This document shows, one piece after another, positions 45,301 through 56,275 of a stretch of 64,000 bases of DNA. The stretch comes from Chrysaora quinquecirrha (lineage: Eukaryota > Cnidaria > Scyphozoa > Semaeostomeae > Pelagiidae), in the NCBI GenBank assembly GCA_014526335.1, contig JACTAT010000021.1, forward strand, positions 105,750 to 169,749, written 5' to 3'. Both the position numbers and the translations under genes were made by a program. How positions within the stretch are numbered: the stretch's first letter is position 1; every line of letters starts with the position of its first letter. Below the pieces are notes generated by a model. The model was not told the DNA's origin. It did no database searches and was given only the letters and a program-made list of their open reading frames with translations.

Positions 45301-45714
45301 CACAGAATACAAATCAACACAAACGCGTTCCCGTCAAAACAAAGTTAAGATGGCATTTCATACTTCCCCTGGATGCGGAAGTCATGCCGGCCGTCACGCA
45401 CGCACGAGGCAGGCAAGCTAAGAGGTAATTCCCCAAAATGTCATCCGAGAAGTCGCAACAATGTGGCGATTGCCCCCAACGGCACCAAAAACAGCGAGGC
45501 AACAGCGAGGCAACACAAAAGAAGCGGGTTTTTCCCACGTACCCCAGTAGCGTCGAGGAGAACAACCGAAAGGGCAAGCGATGGCTCACCTGCGAGGCAG
45601 CGGACATCGAAAGGGAGGGAAAGGGAAAAGAACGGAGAGGCAGGTCGGGCGAAAATACTGAGACAAAGAACAATGGCGTCTGGCTCATTAGCATATTCAT
45701 GCATTAGGGTATGA
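42342..45714 (-). repeat. Tandem array unit 6 (core replaced)
   Basis: Header and TTAATC tract (42,455-43,080) are followed by the GTCCTGTTCC minisatellite (43,085-43,600), more degenerate TTAATC-like sequence (43,610-44,050) and a tandem duplication of about 310 bp (44,655-44,905 and 44,966-45,300). No tRNA-like sequence is present; a diverged end module occupies about 45,440-45,700. Confidence 0.75.
44655..45300. repeat. Degenerate tandem duplication of about 310 bp
   Basis: Both copies run AATGTGTCAGTGA(A/C)AGAAAT, GCATGCACCCAGGG and TTGTTTACAAAAGTAAAACAA. The second copy carries a short insertion. Non-coding. Confidence 0.7.
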
Positions 45715-46841
45715 GACTAGCCCTTGCCCGTGTAAGACCACCGCCTCATGAGGACCACCGCCTCTGAGGAACTCCGCCAAAAACAACTTCCACCTAAAAG
45801 GCACCGTGCATTGAGGTGACTATACTTGCTGTTAATTGAAATCTTGACCCTAATCTTAATGTTAATGCAGTCTTAATCTTAGTCTTCAACTTAAATGGAA
45901 TCTTAATCTAGACTTCTACCTGAATTGGAATCTTAACCATAATCTTAATCTGAATGTTAATGTTAATCAGAATCTGACTCTCAATTTTAATCCTAATCTT
46001 ACTCTTAATCTTAATCTTAATGTTGATGTTAATCTTAGTCTTAGTAAGTCGTGAAGTCCAGCTTGATATTAGTCTGTTTTAGTCTTGGTCTAAGTATAAG
46101 CCTTTGATTTTTCAAGTTAAACTTAAAAAGTTATTATTAATTTGTAAACTGAAGCTCATTTTCAAATCAGTGTTAATGTGAACCTATATGTTATGTTAAT
46201 CCTGATGTAAATCTGAAATAACATTGAAACTTACAATTAATGTTAATGTTGTTGTTTATTACCACATGCAATACTGTCAATCTCAAACTTTATCATAATC
46301 TTAATTCATCTTCATACTCTTAGATGCCAAATAAACGTCCCCCCGTTTACTAATTTAGTTTTTCCCCCATCCCCGAATGTTGTTATGACCTCCATTTATT
46401 AATTTTCGAAGAAACAATTTCACTTGTGAAAAGATTAAACAATGTTTACTAATTTTTCCCCATCCCCAGACCTTATAAGGACCCCCACAGTTTATGAATA
46501 TTTTGAACAAAATTGAGTATTGGCCTTAATGTTAATATTAGTGAAAATGAAATTAATGTAAAATTTAAAATAAATTTTTATATTATTCTAAATTCTTCAG
46601 CTGCAATGAAACTTTAAATTAAAATGAAAGATGAAATTAAAATAGAAATAAAAACCAAATGAAAATGAAAGTTAGTGTCGAGAGATAAATTGAAAATAAA
46701 TTTATAACTGAAAAAATATGAGAAAAAATAGATCTAAAGATTTGAGTCATTCAAAGGACCTCCTAGTTTTGTCGAAGTGACTTTTAGACATTAAAAAGAA
46801 TGTTGAACTATTTAAATCACAAAAACAAAAATACCAAATAA

Positions 46842-46914
46842 TGGCCCTTGAGGGGACTTGAACTCCAGCCATTCTGGGTAGCAGGCGAGCATTTAACCAC
46901 TGGGCTACACAGCC
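46842..46914 (-). repeat. tRNA-like sequence 1, unit 7
   Basis: Minus-strand A box has one change (TAGCCCAGTGG); B box AGTTCAAGTCCCC. Confidence 0.55.
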
Positions 46915-47113
46915 ATCTGCTTGGCTGACGATAATCTCCTAGTGGTCCTAATATTCATGGAAGGGAACAACACAGCACGTTAAAAAATTAGGTGTAACGA
47001 ACTTAAAAATTACACCAAAAGCAAATTTTAGTTACCAGACGTCCCCTTGGCATTTTGAAAACATTTCCAACACGAAAATAACATAAATAAAAAAAATCGA
47101 AAGGAAAAGATTT

Positions 47114-47185
47114 ACCCCTAAGGGGAGGCGAACTGCCGACTCTGCATCGCAGCTCAGGAGACACGCCCCCTTACCGACCGTGCTA
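47114..47185 (-). repeat. tRNA-like sequence 2, unit 7
   Basis: Minus-strand B box is altered to CAGTTCGCCTCCCC. The most diverged of the second set. Confidence 0.5.
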
Positions 47186-47455
47186 TTGTGCCTATTTGTG
47201 GTTTAGTGATAATCCTCCTACAGAAAACAATCGGGCGATGGCTAAAACAGGCACCAATGACGCACATCAAAGAAGGGTTAGCCCCTTTTACCCCAGATAC
47301 TGCAGGAGACAGGGAAAAACGAAGGAGTTTTGGCTCGCCTACCCCACGGGCGGCAGCATGGAGCGAAAATTGCGTCTCGGAAACTCGAACGACCTTCCCG
47401 GGCGGATTTGAACCGAAAAGGTGACTTAATCCGTTTTCTGTTTTAGTATATAAGA

Positions 47456-47685
47456 AGTACCAGTTTAGCCTTGGAAAGACAAGATATCACTCAGCTGCCT
47501 TTTAACTTGCTGCCTTTTAACTTACAGCCTTCTGAACTTTCGCTAGAGTCCGGGGAGGTTAGCTCCACGTGGCATCCCACAACCTCCCCGGACTCTAGCG
47601 AAAGTTCAGAAGGCTGTAAGTTAAAAGGCAGCAAGTTAAAAGGCAGCTGAGTGATATCTTGTCTTTCCAAGGCTAAACTGGTACT
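47456..47685. repeat. Perfect 105 bp inverted repeat with 20 nt loop
   Basis: 47,456-47,560 and 47,581-47,685 are exact reverse complements as far as I can align them by eye. The loop contains CCACGTGG. To the right follow two copies of CCCGCATCGCGGG. Diverged or partial relatives are at 30,691-30,935 and 55,225-55,570. Non-coding; probably a hairpin-type mobile repeat. Confidence 0.9.
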
Positions 47686-47759
47686 AATGTTCACCCGCAT
47701 CGCGGGTGTCAAGGTAAAAAGCTCGCCCGCATCGCGGGCGTCAAGTTAAAAAGCTAGTC

Positions 47760-48600
47760 TACTTGTTATGGTTAACATGTACAGTAAGTGAACCCATTAA
47801 GGGAATTAGATTTTAGAAAAAATAAGAACATCATGAGCGACATAATTATAACGAATTTATAGGATCAGACCCTGGGAGAAATCGATTTCTCTCCAGGGAA
47901 CCTAAATATTCATTCCATAGCATAGCTGTTGTCATCTTCATCACTATCATCATCCATTGTCATTATTGTTATCATCATTTTCATGAAGTCTGAACTTCAA
48001 TTTTTCCTATGAGCAGAGGGGAAGAAAATGAACCCCGAAAGAAATGAAGAGATGCGAACGTGAACAAAGGATATTCCGGAAAATGTACAACAGATATTTT
48101 AATGTCACGTAAAGAAAAGTTGTCTTTAGGTTATTTACCTAATTAATATTTTAGCTAAAGACTGAGAAACTTTCAAAATTTCCTACATTTAGAATACAGA
48201 CAATTGAGGCCGAAAAACATTTTAGAATGTTAAGGCAAAAGCAAGGAAGCGATTCTCCCTTTGTTTTAAACTTTGTAGACTCTTATGAAATAGAAAAAAA
48301 TGAAAATTTAAATCAACAAAAAATATACCTACCTATTCTTAGAAATTTTATTTCATTTTTAAAACCAAAATAATTCAGAACTTTCACACACGAAAAGAAA
48401 AGAAACTGGATCGATTAAAAAATTTTGCACGTTTCTCGGGGCTATCTCTAAAATATGGATTATGGAATGATGGAGTGGAATGATGGAATGATGGAATGGA
48501 ATGATGGAATGGTATCAAAATGCATAAATGCAAAAGAGAAGCAATTTCCAAACACATCGCGACAATATTTTTAATTTTGAAAGTATAATGAAACAAAAAC
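47760..48600. other. No gene; short TGGAATGA tandem tract
   Basis: AT-rich sequence. A short microsatellite of TGGAATGA and TGGAATGG units lies at 48,467-48,513. Nothing else is recognisable. Confidence 0.5.
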
Positions 48601-48602
48601 AG

Positions 48603-49650
48603 AGCCATTCCATATTTTTCTAAAATATGGAATGGCGAATTTTCTCAAAAATTACTCGCTTCTTTTTGCTGAAACCTTCCCACTAGGGTTGTATATGCCT
48701 TACAAACACATCTGTGTAGAAATTAAGTAGGTGTGGGTGCAATTGAAGGAGTTACGTGGCCATTCCATATTTTATAAAAATATGGAATGTATTTTATAAA
48801 AATATGGAATGGCGAAGTTTTTCAAAAATTACTTGCTTCTTTATCCTGAAACCTTCCTCCAGGGGTAAAATAAAACTTTCAAACACATCTGAGAATAAAT
48901 AATCAAGGTTTGGAGTAGATTGAAGGAACTACGAGTTGTGAAAGTTGGTATTTTTTTTTTGCTCAGCTAAAGTATATGCGAGTGAGAAAAACTTGCAGAA
49001 TAAAGTCATCGAATTCGAACATTTTTTTGTCAAACTTTCGATTTGTGCGTTTTACCATAGTTTACTTGTGCACTGCATCAATAATTTTACGATTCCTTGT
49101 TTTTCAGATAGCCTACCATATTTAGAAATGTGATATGAATGATTTGCGTCGCCATTAGTCTGAATTTTTCAAGTGATCCGTCAAATTATCAATCAGACCA
49201 GACCACAGAAGTTATGGCCCCAGTACACCAGTGCTCAACTTGGAAATTAGCATCTTCCTTGAGAATCAAGTTTCAAGCTTCCGTCCCGCATATCTCGATT
49301 TTAGATAATTTCTACTCGGATGTGTTTATAAGGCTTATACAACCCTGGCCGTAAGGTTTCAGCAAGAAGAAGCGAGTCATTTTTGAGAAAATTCGCCATT
49401 CCACATTTTTCTAAAATATGGAATGGCCTCGTAACTCCTTCAATTGACTCCAAATCTTCTTAATTTCTACTTAGATGTGTTTGTAAGTCATATACGACCC
49501 TAGTCGGAAGGTTTCAGCAAAGAGAAGCAAGTCATTTTTGAGAAAATTCGCCATTCCATATTTTTCTAAAATATGGAATGGCCTCGTAACTCCTTCAATT
49601 GACTCCAAATTTTCTTCATTTCTTCTTATGAATCGTTTATAAGGCTCAGT
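48603..49650. mobile_element. Foldback element with palindromic 157 bp repeats
   Basis: The palindrome CCATTCCATATTTT, then CTAAAATATGGAATGG, occurs at 48,605, about 48,762, 49,395 and 49,552. Units of about 157 bp between them (AAAAATTACTCGCTTC, TGAAACCTTCC, AATTGAAGGAGTTACG) run forwards in the left half and backwards in the right half. The centre is at about 49,000-49,250. No ORF with recognisable domains. Confidence 0.8.
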
Positions 49651-49659
49651 AGGGGAAGC

Positions 49660-49996
49660 CGAACTGTGGTCAACCTAATTTGCATTTAAGCATATTAGTA
49701 ATATGAGATCTGACAGTTTGCCAGCAGAAAGACAAAAGTATCAGCAAGCACAAACAAAAGCATCTGCCACTGAAATCAAAACTTTTCCAAACTGAGAGAA
49801 AATCGAATTTTTAAGCAACTTAAAGTTTGAAAAAGATTTACAAAAATAGAAGGTGCACTGCCTTGGGAGGATAGGGTTCAAACAAAGAAAGAAGCGCATT
49901 TCTAGGTGGCCCAGGAAAAAAGCCTTTTGGGGGCAAAAATACAATGGGCCAGAACAAAGGGCAACCTAATTTGCACAATAAGAATATTAGTATATA
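49660..49996. repeat. Dispersed repeat, two direct ends
   Basis: It is bounded by GTCAACCTAATTTGCATTTA at 49,669 and GGCAACCTAATTTGCACAAT at 49,967. The right two thirds match 31,673-31,812. Non-coding. Confidence 0.55.
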
Positions 49997-50180
49997 GAAA
50001 AACCTTTTGTCGAACATAATAGCTTCATAATATTAAGGGTGTGGCTTTCGGGTGTGTCATTTTTCAATTTTCGCTAATCTTATATGCCCCTTGATCATTG
50101 ACGAAGGGTTTAAATGAAAAATCAATATTTTGTAACATCTTTTTGAAAATTCAAACGTTCTTTCGAAAATATGTTGTACA
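49997..50180. repeat. Duplicate of 2,214-2,385
   Basis: Shares GTCGAACATA, ATTAAGGGTGT, ATTTTGTA-CAT and TGTTNTACAGACAATCTTGG with the sequence left of the MITE at 2,386, with many substitutions. Confidence 0.6.
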
Positions 50181-50388
50181 GACAATCTTGGACAAAATAT
50201 ATTGGAACGGCCTAAATATTTTTGCTATTATCTATTGATTCCCCCTTCTCCCCCGTTACAATGTTGTTTCGTACAAAAGTTGTCTTGCTCTGCTACCAAC
50301 ATTGTTTTGGGGGTAAAAGGGGGACGAATTGGGGTTATGGAAGTAGAAAATCAATATAATAGGCCATATTCCTCGGAGAAAATGCCTT
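50181..50388. mobile_element. Tc1-type MITE, inverted relative to the 2.4 kb copy, truncated
   Basis: Matches the reverse complement of 2,386-2,623 from ACAATCTTGGACAAAATATA through to GAGAAAATGCCTTG, then breaks off into the TCAGTCCTGAAATT minisatellite before the second TIR. Confidence 0.75.
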
Positions 50389-50800
50389 GTCTTCAGTCCA
50401 ATTCCTTAGTCCTCTTCCTCAATCTTGACGTTACTTGTGGTCTTTAGTCCCATTACTTAGTCCTGTTCCTCAGTCCAGAGATTATTCATGGTCTTCAGTC
50501 CTGTTCCCTATTCCTGTTTCTCAGTCCTGAAATTATTCATGGTCTTCAGTCCCAGTCCTTAGTACTGTTCCTCAATCCTGAAACTACTCATGGTCTTTAG
50601 TCCCATTCCTTAGTCCTGTTCCTCAGTCCTGATATTACTCATGGTCTTCGGTCGCATTCTTAAATCCTGTTCGTCAGTCCTGATACTACTCATGGTCTAT
50701 AGTCCCATTCCTTAGCCCTGATCCTCAGTCCTGAAATTATTCACGGTATTCAGCCCTCTTCCTTAGTTCTGTTCCTCGGCGTGTTTCTAAGCCTGTTGGT
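50389..50800. repeat. Minisatellite, TCAGTCCTGAAATTATTC motif
   Basis: About seven units of roughly 59 bp: CTTAGTCCTGTTCCTCAGTC, CTGAAATTATTCATGGTCTT, CAGTCCCATTC. Related to the minisatellites at 34.1 and 43.1 kb. Confidence 0.85.
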
Positions 50801-51280
50801 TAGTCAATTTTTCGTTCTGTGGAAAGTTGTAGCTCTCTAGGCGTCCTTGTTTCCTTCCCTCTGAAATGATCCTTGATAAAAAGAGTAGCAATAAACAAGA
50901 TTTAACGCATTCTCCGTCTGATCATGGAGACTCGGTCCCGTGTGAGGAACTCGGGTTTACTGCAGGATACCGTTTGTCTTCTTGTCTTTTGGAAGTTTGA
51001 TGGTCCTGTTTCATACCGCATAGTCAGATACTGCTATCCAGCCAGCTTATACTTCGGGATGACATTTGGTTTTGTGGGCTTTCAAATGCACTCTTTACAA
51101 ACGTTTTCAAAAGGGTTTTTTTTGCTTTGAATGAAACTCAATTCTGAATAAGCCTTTGAAATCAGGTAATCACTTCAAAGCAACATCTTTCCTTTTCTTC
51201 TGGATTAACTTTGTTAAACTTTTGTCGATGGTATTGTGAGAACTTGTTTTCGAATTCAAAATAAAGCCCCGAGCCAACCT
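50801..51280. other. No recognisable feature
   Basis: The short open frame at 50,924-51,130 has no recognisable domain. Confidence 0.35.
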
Positions 51281-51442
51281 ATGGGTCCCCCGTCCCAAGG
51301 TCCCACCTTAGGCATCCCCCGTCCCAGGGTCCCACCTTAGGGTTCCCCCTTCCTGGGGCCCCACCTTAGGGGTCCCCCGTCCCGGGTCCCACCTAGGAGT
51401 CCCATGTCCCGGGGTCCCACGCAGGGGTCCCACATCCCGGTT
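51281..51442. repeat. GC-rich minisatellite, GGTCCCACCTTAGG motif
   Basis: About five units of 30-35 bp: GGTCCCACCTTAGGGGTCCC, CCGTCCCGG. Much more GC-rich than its surroundings. Confidence 0.85.
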
Positions 51443-52080
51443 TTCCGGTACGCCCAATTGAAAGGGGTAAAAGATTAACACAATGCGCTTCAAGCTGGTT
51501 TACTGAATTTTAAAACGTTAAAACCTTTTTAGCTCTAGAAAAGCAGGGCATCTCTTCAGCGTCTTTCAACGAGGGTACTTCCATCAAGACCTCAACGTAT
51601 GTATCCAAAAAACTGTTGTACCTTCTCCGGACGTACGTCTTTTGCAAACAGAGTTCTTTGCTTTGGAATATTTCTATCGCTTGTCATAGCTATAACGTTC
51701 TTTATATCAATCTCTACTGATATTCAAAGGTCGTTATCGAATTTTACTTTGCTGAAAACTGTACTTGATGGCGAGTAACAGGCGAAAAGAATCTCAGAGA
51801 CGTTAAGTTTTGCTTCCATTTCAACAATAAGCTGAAGAGCGCAATATTTGGGAACAACATAGCAAACTGGAAGCTTATATAAACTCCTTCTCTTGGTGGA
51901 TATGGGCATTTTCTTTCTGCCTTAGCAACTATTTTATTTACACTATCAGCGAAAATCAATCAATCTTCTGATCTCTGATACCTCAACAATTTTCGTCTTT
52001 GCGATATTGCAGTAAATAAAAGAAGCTCCCGACTTAAACAAAACATGAGCCTGGATAGAAAATGGGCAATGTGTGACTGA

Positions 52081-52254
52081 TCACGGTGGCAACAGCTTGT
52101 TTTTCGCTTTTCCGACCCCATTCCAGAAATATCTCTCGAGGAGTTTTCGTATTCTCGAGACAGCTGGCTTCTTCCACACCTTCAATGACGTTTCTTTATC
52201 GTAGGCAGCAGCCATGGTACAAGCTTCTCCTTCTTCTTCTTCAGCTATATTAAC
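52081..52254 (-). CDS. Possible terminal exon of an unrecognised host gene
   Basis: On the minus strand an AG acceptor-like site (TTTTCAG, 52,255-52,261) is followed by 58 codons ending in TGA at 52,081-52,083. The encoded segment starts VNIAEEEEGEACTMAAAYDK and contains ARIRKLLE-like basic helix sequence (SRIRKLLERYFWNG). The polypyrimidine tract is weak. I recognise no family and found no partner exon, so this remains a suggestion. Confidence 0.2.
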   Translation of the reverse strand, partial: VNIAEEEEGEACTMAAAYDKETSLKVWKKPAVSRIRKLLERYFWNGVGKAKNKLLPP

Positions 52255-52344
52255 CTGAAAATGTGTTGCTTGTCTTTATCAACACCATCCACTCTCTGCT
52301 TCAAGAATGAACTTGGTCCTTTAGCTTAGAAAGACCTAATCCTC

Positions 52345-52512
52345 TGTAAAGAGAAAAAGTGAAAAAGTGAAAGAAGTGAAAAAGTGAAGAAAGTGAAAAA
52401 TTGAAAAGTGAAAAAGTGAAATAGTGTAAAAAGTAAATAAAGTGAAAAAGTGAAAGAAGTGAAAAAGCGAAAAAGTGAAGAAAGTGAAAAAGTGAAAAAC
52501 GTGAAAAAATGG
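52345..52512. repeat. GTGAAAAA minisatellite
   Basis: Purine-rich tract of AAAGTGAAAAAGTGAAGAA-type units of 8-9 bp, about 18 copies. Apparent minus-strand ORFs rich in Phe, Ser and Leu over it are a by-product. Confidence 0.85.
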
Positions 52513-54220
52513 GGAGTAAAGTGACTAATGCGTGGCGGTCTCTAAGACAGATAAATGAGGCAATAACACACATAGGGTTGGCAGTACTTGGGATCGTATT
52601 TGGCAAAATTTACTATAATAACTATTATTAATGATTCATTTGTTAATGAATCAACCATCAGTAGCATGGGCCAAATATATATCATGAACTTATTAAAGTT
52701 ATCGATTATGTAGCAGATACTGTATAACATGATTGTTATTTTATTTATTATGTACATATTTGTAAATTTGTTAAACGTATGAAAGAAACGTACACTCCTC
52801 TAGCTCCTCTTATCTGCACTGTTTGGAACTCTAGACCTTTTTAGGTAGGGGGGATGTGTCTCTAGCAAGCTTGACGTCACGCAAAGGGGTCTTATATAAA
52901 AACGTGATGGAGCGTGACGAGGGGTGTGGGTGGTTCTAAAAAGACAAATTTAGCATGACGTAATTATTGAACAGCCCCCAAAAAATAAGAACAACAAGTC
53001 TCGGCAAAAATTATCTGGTTCTTATAAAGAAAGGGTATAGTACCTTTGTTACAAAATAGTAATAATAATAATATCCGAGATATGATTTGAGCGACAAGTC
53101 TACTATATTTTACAACAGAGGTAGCCCTCTGGAGTCTTTTTGAATCTGTAAAAAGCCATTGAAAATCAAACAGTATTACTATAAAACAGTATGCCATGTA
53201 TTATTTTTGCAGGAAACCCCCTGTCTTCTCGAGAAATTGTAATTTCTTAATTTCTTGTGCGAGAAGAAAATTAAAAAACAGCTTTAGGAAGTTTTGGTGA
53301 TAATTAATATCATTTTATCAAATGTACATTAATTAATATCATTTTATCAAATGTACATTGACTGATAACGTAGCAAAAAATTTAAAAAAGACTATATTTA
53401 GTTTTAAGAATAGAAATACTGACATTCAAATTTTTGTTGTAACCAGTTACTTATCTGTTTTAATTTTTCATTACTAAATAAGAAGCCAAATGCCACACAC
53501 TTTTGTCTGAATTGCAAAATCAGTAAGTAGTTTTAAATATGAATATTAGATGGCCCTATGATACACGGATTTTTCGACTACAGTTTTATTTGAATATATG
53601 ATTTCAACCATCATTTGCATTTCAACATTTAATTTTGAAATTTATTTCACAATGGAACCAAGAACTAGACTCACTCCATAAGTCCTACTATTTCGCTCGA
53701 TGTTGTTGTTATTGTTTTCTACAATCGCTCACTGTGGGACTTATGTACTTACAGTTCTGAAACTGGCAAGCCGCGCCAAAAAATCGGCGTCCCAATCAGA
53801 TTGCAGCATTTGCCTTAAAAACAATAGGTATTGTTTTTGAACCAATAGAATGCCTTGAAATCCTGAAACCCCAGAGTGAGGCCGTTGTCTGGACTGGTCT
53901 GGAAAATGTTAAGTTGATGCGGCCGAAATCAAGACCCAACTGACCCGATTTCAGTGACTTTTTGGCCAAGCTGGTAACAGTAAAATATTTTGGGAGTCAG
54001 AAAAGCTTTTATTTTGGCTTTAAGACAGGCCTCTCATTTTAAGGCGCGTGATCGCGCGCGCACGCCTCCACACGCTCCTCGTCTTGCCAAGACGCGCATA
54101 ATTTCACGCACCTCCTTTCTTGTTATTCTTTAAAATCACGCCTCTCAAAAGTTTTAAGCGATCTTTCAATAAAAATATCTTGAATCTGCTAATCACATAA
54201 TTGATATTTAGTGGCTGTCA
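52513..54220. other. No gene recognised; one 39 bp direct repeat
   Basis: TTAATATCATTTTATCAAAT and following TGTACATT are repeated in tandem at 53,303-53,360. The remainder is AT-rich without recognisable features. Confidence 0.45.
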
Positions 54221-54538
54221 TTGAATAGAAACAATCCAACCGCTGATCGATTTATGATGTTCATGATCTGCGTTGCGTGTATACGTGGTTTGCGTGGTGA
54301 TATCCGAGTTCTTTGTATAGTATCTCGTGCAGTTAAACTTTATTTGCAAAAACGAAGAAAATCTGGTTTTATTCGGTGTCTTCATGGTGGTATGCTGCTG
54401 ACGTTGAATCTCAAGCACGGAGAAGCGTCAAGAAAAAACAACTCGAAGGAACTTTTAGGAATAATTCTCGTCGATTTTCCATCATCAGATTCAAATATTT
54501 CTGATTCTCTGTGTGATGTTGAAACTGATTTTATGTGA
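54221..54538 (+). CDS. Unrecognised ORF
   Basis: A 105-codon frame starting MNRNNPTADRFMMF with a hydrophobic N-terminal stretch and an acidic, Ser-rich C terminus (SSDSNISDSLCDVETD). I do not recognise it. It may be chance or an exon of an unknown gene. Confidence 0.15.
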   Translation: MNRNNPTADRFMMFMICVACIRGLRGDIRVLCIVSRAVKLYLQKRRKSGFIRCLHGGMLLTLNLKHGEASRKNNSKELLGIILVDFPSSDSNISDSLCDVETDFM

Positions 54539-54610
54539 ACTGTTTAAATGAATTGAGTAATTCGTTAATAACATCATATAAAATGCAAATAATGCGAGAG
54601 AAAGTCAAAA

Positions 54611-54922
54611 TTGCCGTTCCTAAAAAATGCGCGCCTAAATAAATTGAGCGTAAATGCGATGAAAGGAATACACCTTTCCGATCTTCCATCATATAAGCAC
54701 CCTCTATTGTATCGAATACTCACGGAGAGAGCCTGTAGGTTGATGTCAATAGATATGATGGGGATACCTCTAGGAATAGATTGTTCTGTACAATATAGAA
54801 TAAATCATCTATTGAGAAACAACTGGATCTCCAACAGAAATATCGAGTTGCTGACCAACGTTGATCTCTGTAACCAAATATACACCAAATTCCATCTACA
54901 AATAACAAAGAAGAGATATTAA
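54611..54922 (+). CDS. Unrecognised ORF
   Basis: A 103-codon frame starting MPFLKNARLNKLSVNAMKGI and ending KFHLQITKKRY. No domain recognised. It is 72 bp after the previous frame; whether they belong together cannot be told. Confidence 0.15.
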   Translation: MPFLKNARLNKLSVNAMKGIHLSDLPSYKHPLLYRILTERACRLMSIDMMGIPLGIDCSVQYRINHLLRNNWISNRNIELLTNVDLCNQIYTKFHLQITKKRY

Positions 54923-55224
54923 GGAGTGACCAGCCCTTGCCCAGGAGCGTTTTATTAAGCAGTTAAATATTAGTTTTAAGACTCTTGCTACGAACTGGTT
55001 GGTTTTAGTTTCTCATTTGTGAGATAAAAAACTACTTGTTTGTGTAGAAACGAATAGCCCTGGCTTCACGTCTGGTACGCATGACTAGCCTAGTCTTTCA
55101 GGGTGCTTAGTTAGGTTTTGTTAAAAACAAAAAACCTCATTTACTTTGTTCGAATTCATTGAGCTTAGTATGCAGCAGTAAGTTTCAATGAATCACGGAA
55201 ACAATATATCTTATCTTTAGGGCT

Positions 55225-55570
55225 CCTTAGTATGCACATTGACTTTGACACCTGCGGTGAGGGTCCCCCCGACTTAGCTCCCGATGGCATCCAAAAACCT
55301 CCCCGGTCACATGCTCCTTTACAGTGGCGGTCACCTGAGGTGAATTCTTTGAAGGAAGAATCTTGTTTTTCCGAGGCTAATTTGTACTACCGGCTATCTG
55401 TATTGCAGACTGCAAGGTAAAAGGCTTCTGAGTGGTATCTGGTATCTTGTGTTTCGAAGGCTAAAATGGTACTAATGTCCACATGCATCGGTTGTCAAGG
55501 CAAAAAGCTCCCCGCATCGCTGGCGTCAAGGTAAAAGGCTACTCATTTGAAATGGTTAACATGAAAGTGA
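55225..55570. repeat. Diverged copy of the 47.5 kb hairpin repeat (right side)
   Basis: Shared landmarks in the same order: AACCTCCCCGG, GAAGGAAGAATCTTG-like, CTGCAAGGTAAAAGGC, GAGTGGTATCT, TTCGAAGGCTAAAATGGTAC, CCGCATCGCTGGCGTCAAGG. The palindrome is largely decayed. Confidence 0.6.
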
Positions 55571-56275
55571 ACAGGCACAAGTGATGCAAAGAAAAGGTAG
55601 CCCAATTTACCACCAGCAAATGCATAGAAGAAAAAACGAAGGAAACCTGGGCGGCCAGATCGTGCTAAAATCGCATCTCAAAACCACAGATAGGGAGCTC
55701 AAATTACTATTCAAGGAACGTATTGATTTCATACATTAGTTAGAAGAGATATGGTCGAAAAGCCGTAAATGTGTACTTTGAGGTACTGACAGACTGTTCT
55801 TAGAAATTCCAAGAATGTCTAACATTTCAAGATCGCAAAGTAAATCATCTTTTTTGTTACATTCGTTAAAAAATTGTTGCAATGTTGCAATATCCACAAT
55901 ACCTTCACAGTAAAACAAATCATCCCTAAAATTTATGGACAATGGGGTTTTTTGACACTGAACTACGACCAACTGTTTTAACCAAAAATCAACCCTAAAC
56001 TGACCATCAATGGACCATAAATTGACCATGATTCGTCCATAAATTTTCAATCATTTCTTTGGGAGAACCCATTGTTATTGGATCCTGACTGTCCCTAAAT
56101 TGTCCCTAAACCATCCAAAAAAATTATGGAAATTACAAAAACACTACCCCCTGTTTTCTATTGTTCCAGATAAACCACGAGAGATTCGAGCAATTTTCAC
56201 TACTGATAATTTTTTTCTTAATTATGAAAACAACACAATAACGTATTACAATGCATTTTACACTGTTGTGCTGCA

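Larger units (their letters stand above)
45715..47452 (-). repeat. Tandem array unit 7 (last)
   Basis: Header, TTAATC tract (45,835-46,240), both tRNA-like sequences and a diverged end module. It ends TTTTAGTATATAAG at 47,452, next to the perfect palindrome. Confidence 0.85.

Noticed and set aside
45314..45714. Overlapping ORFs of 87-128 codons on both strands
   Set aside because: They cover the diverged end module of array unit 6, which is non-coding in other units.
48467..48513. GGAAT-type satellite like that of vertebrate centromeres
   Set aside because: Only about 45 bp; too short and too common a word to suggest a centromere.
52301..52606. Phe/Ser/Leu-rich 101-codon minus-strand ORF resembling a membrane protein
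   Set aside because: It is the complement of the GTGAAAAA minisatellite.
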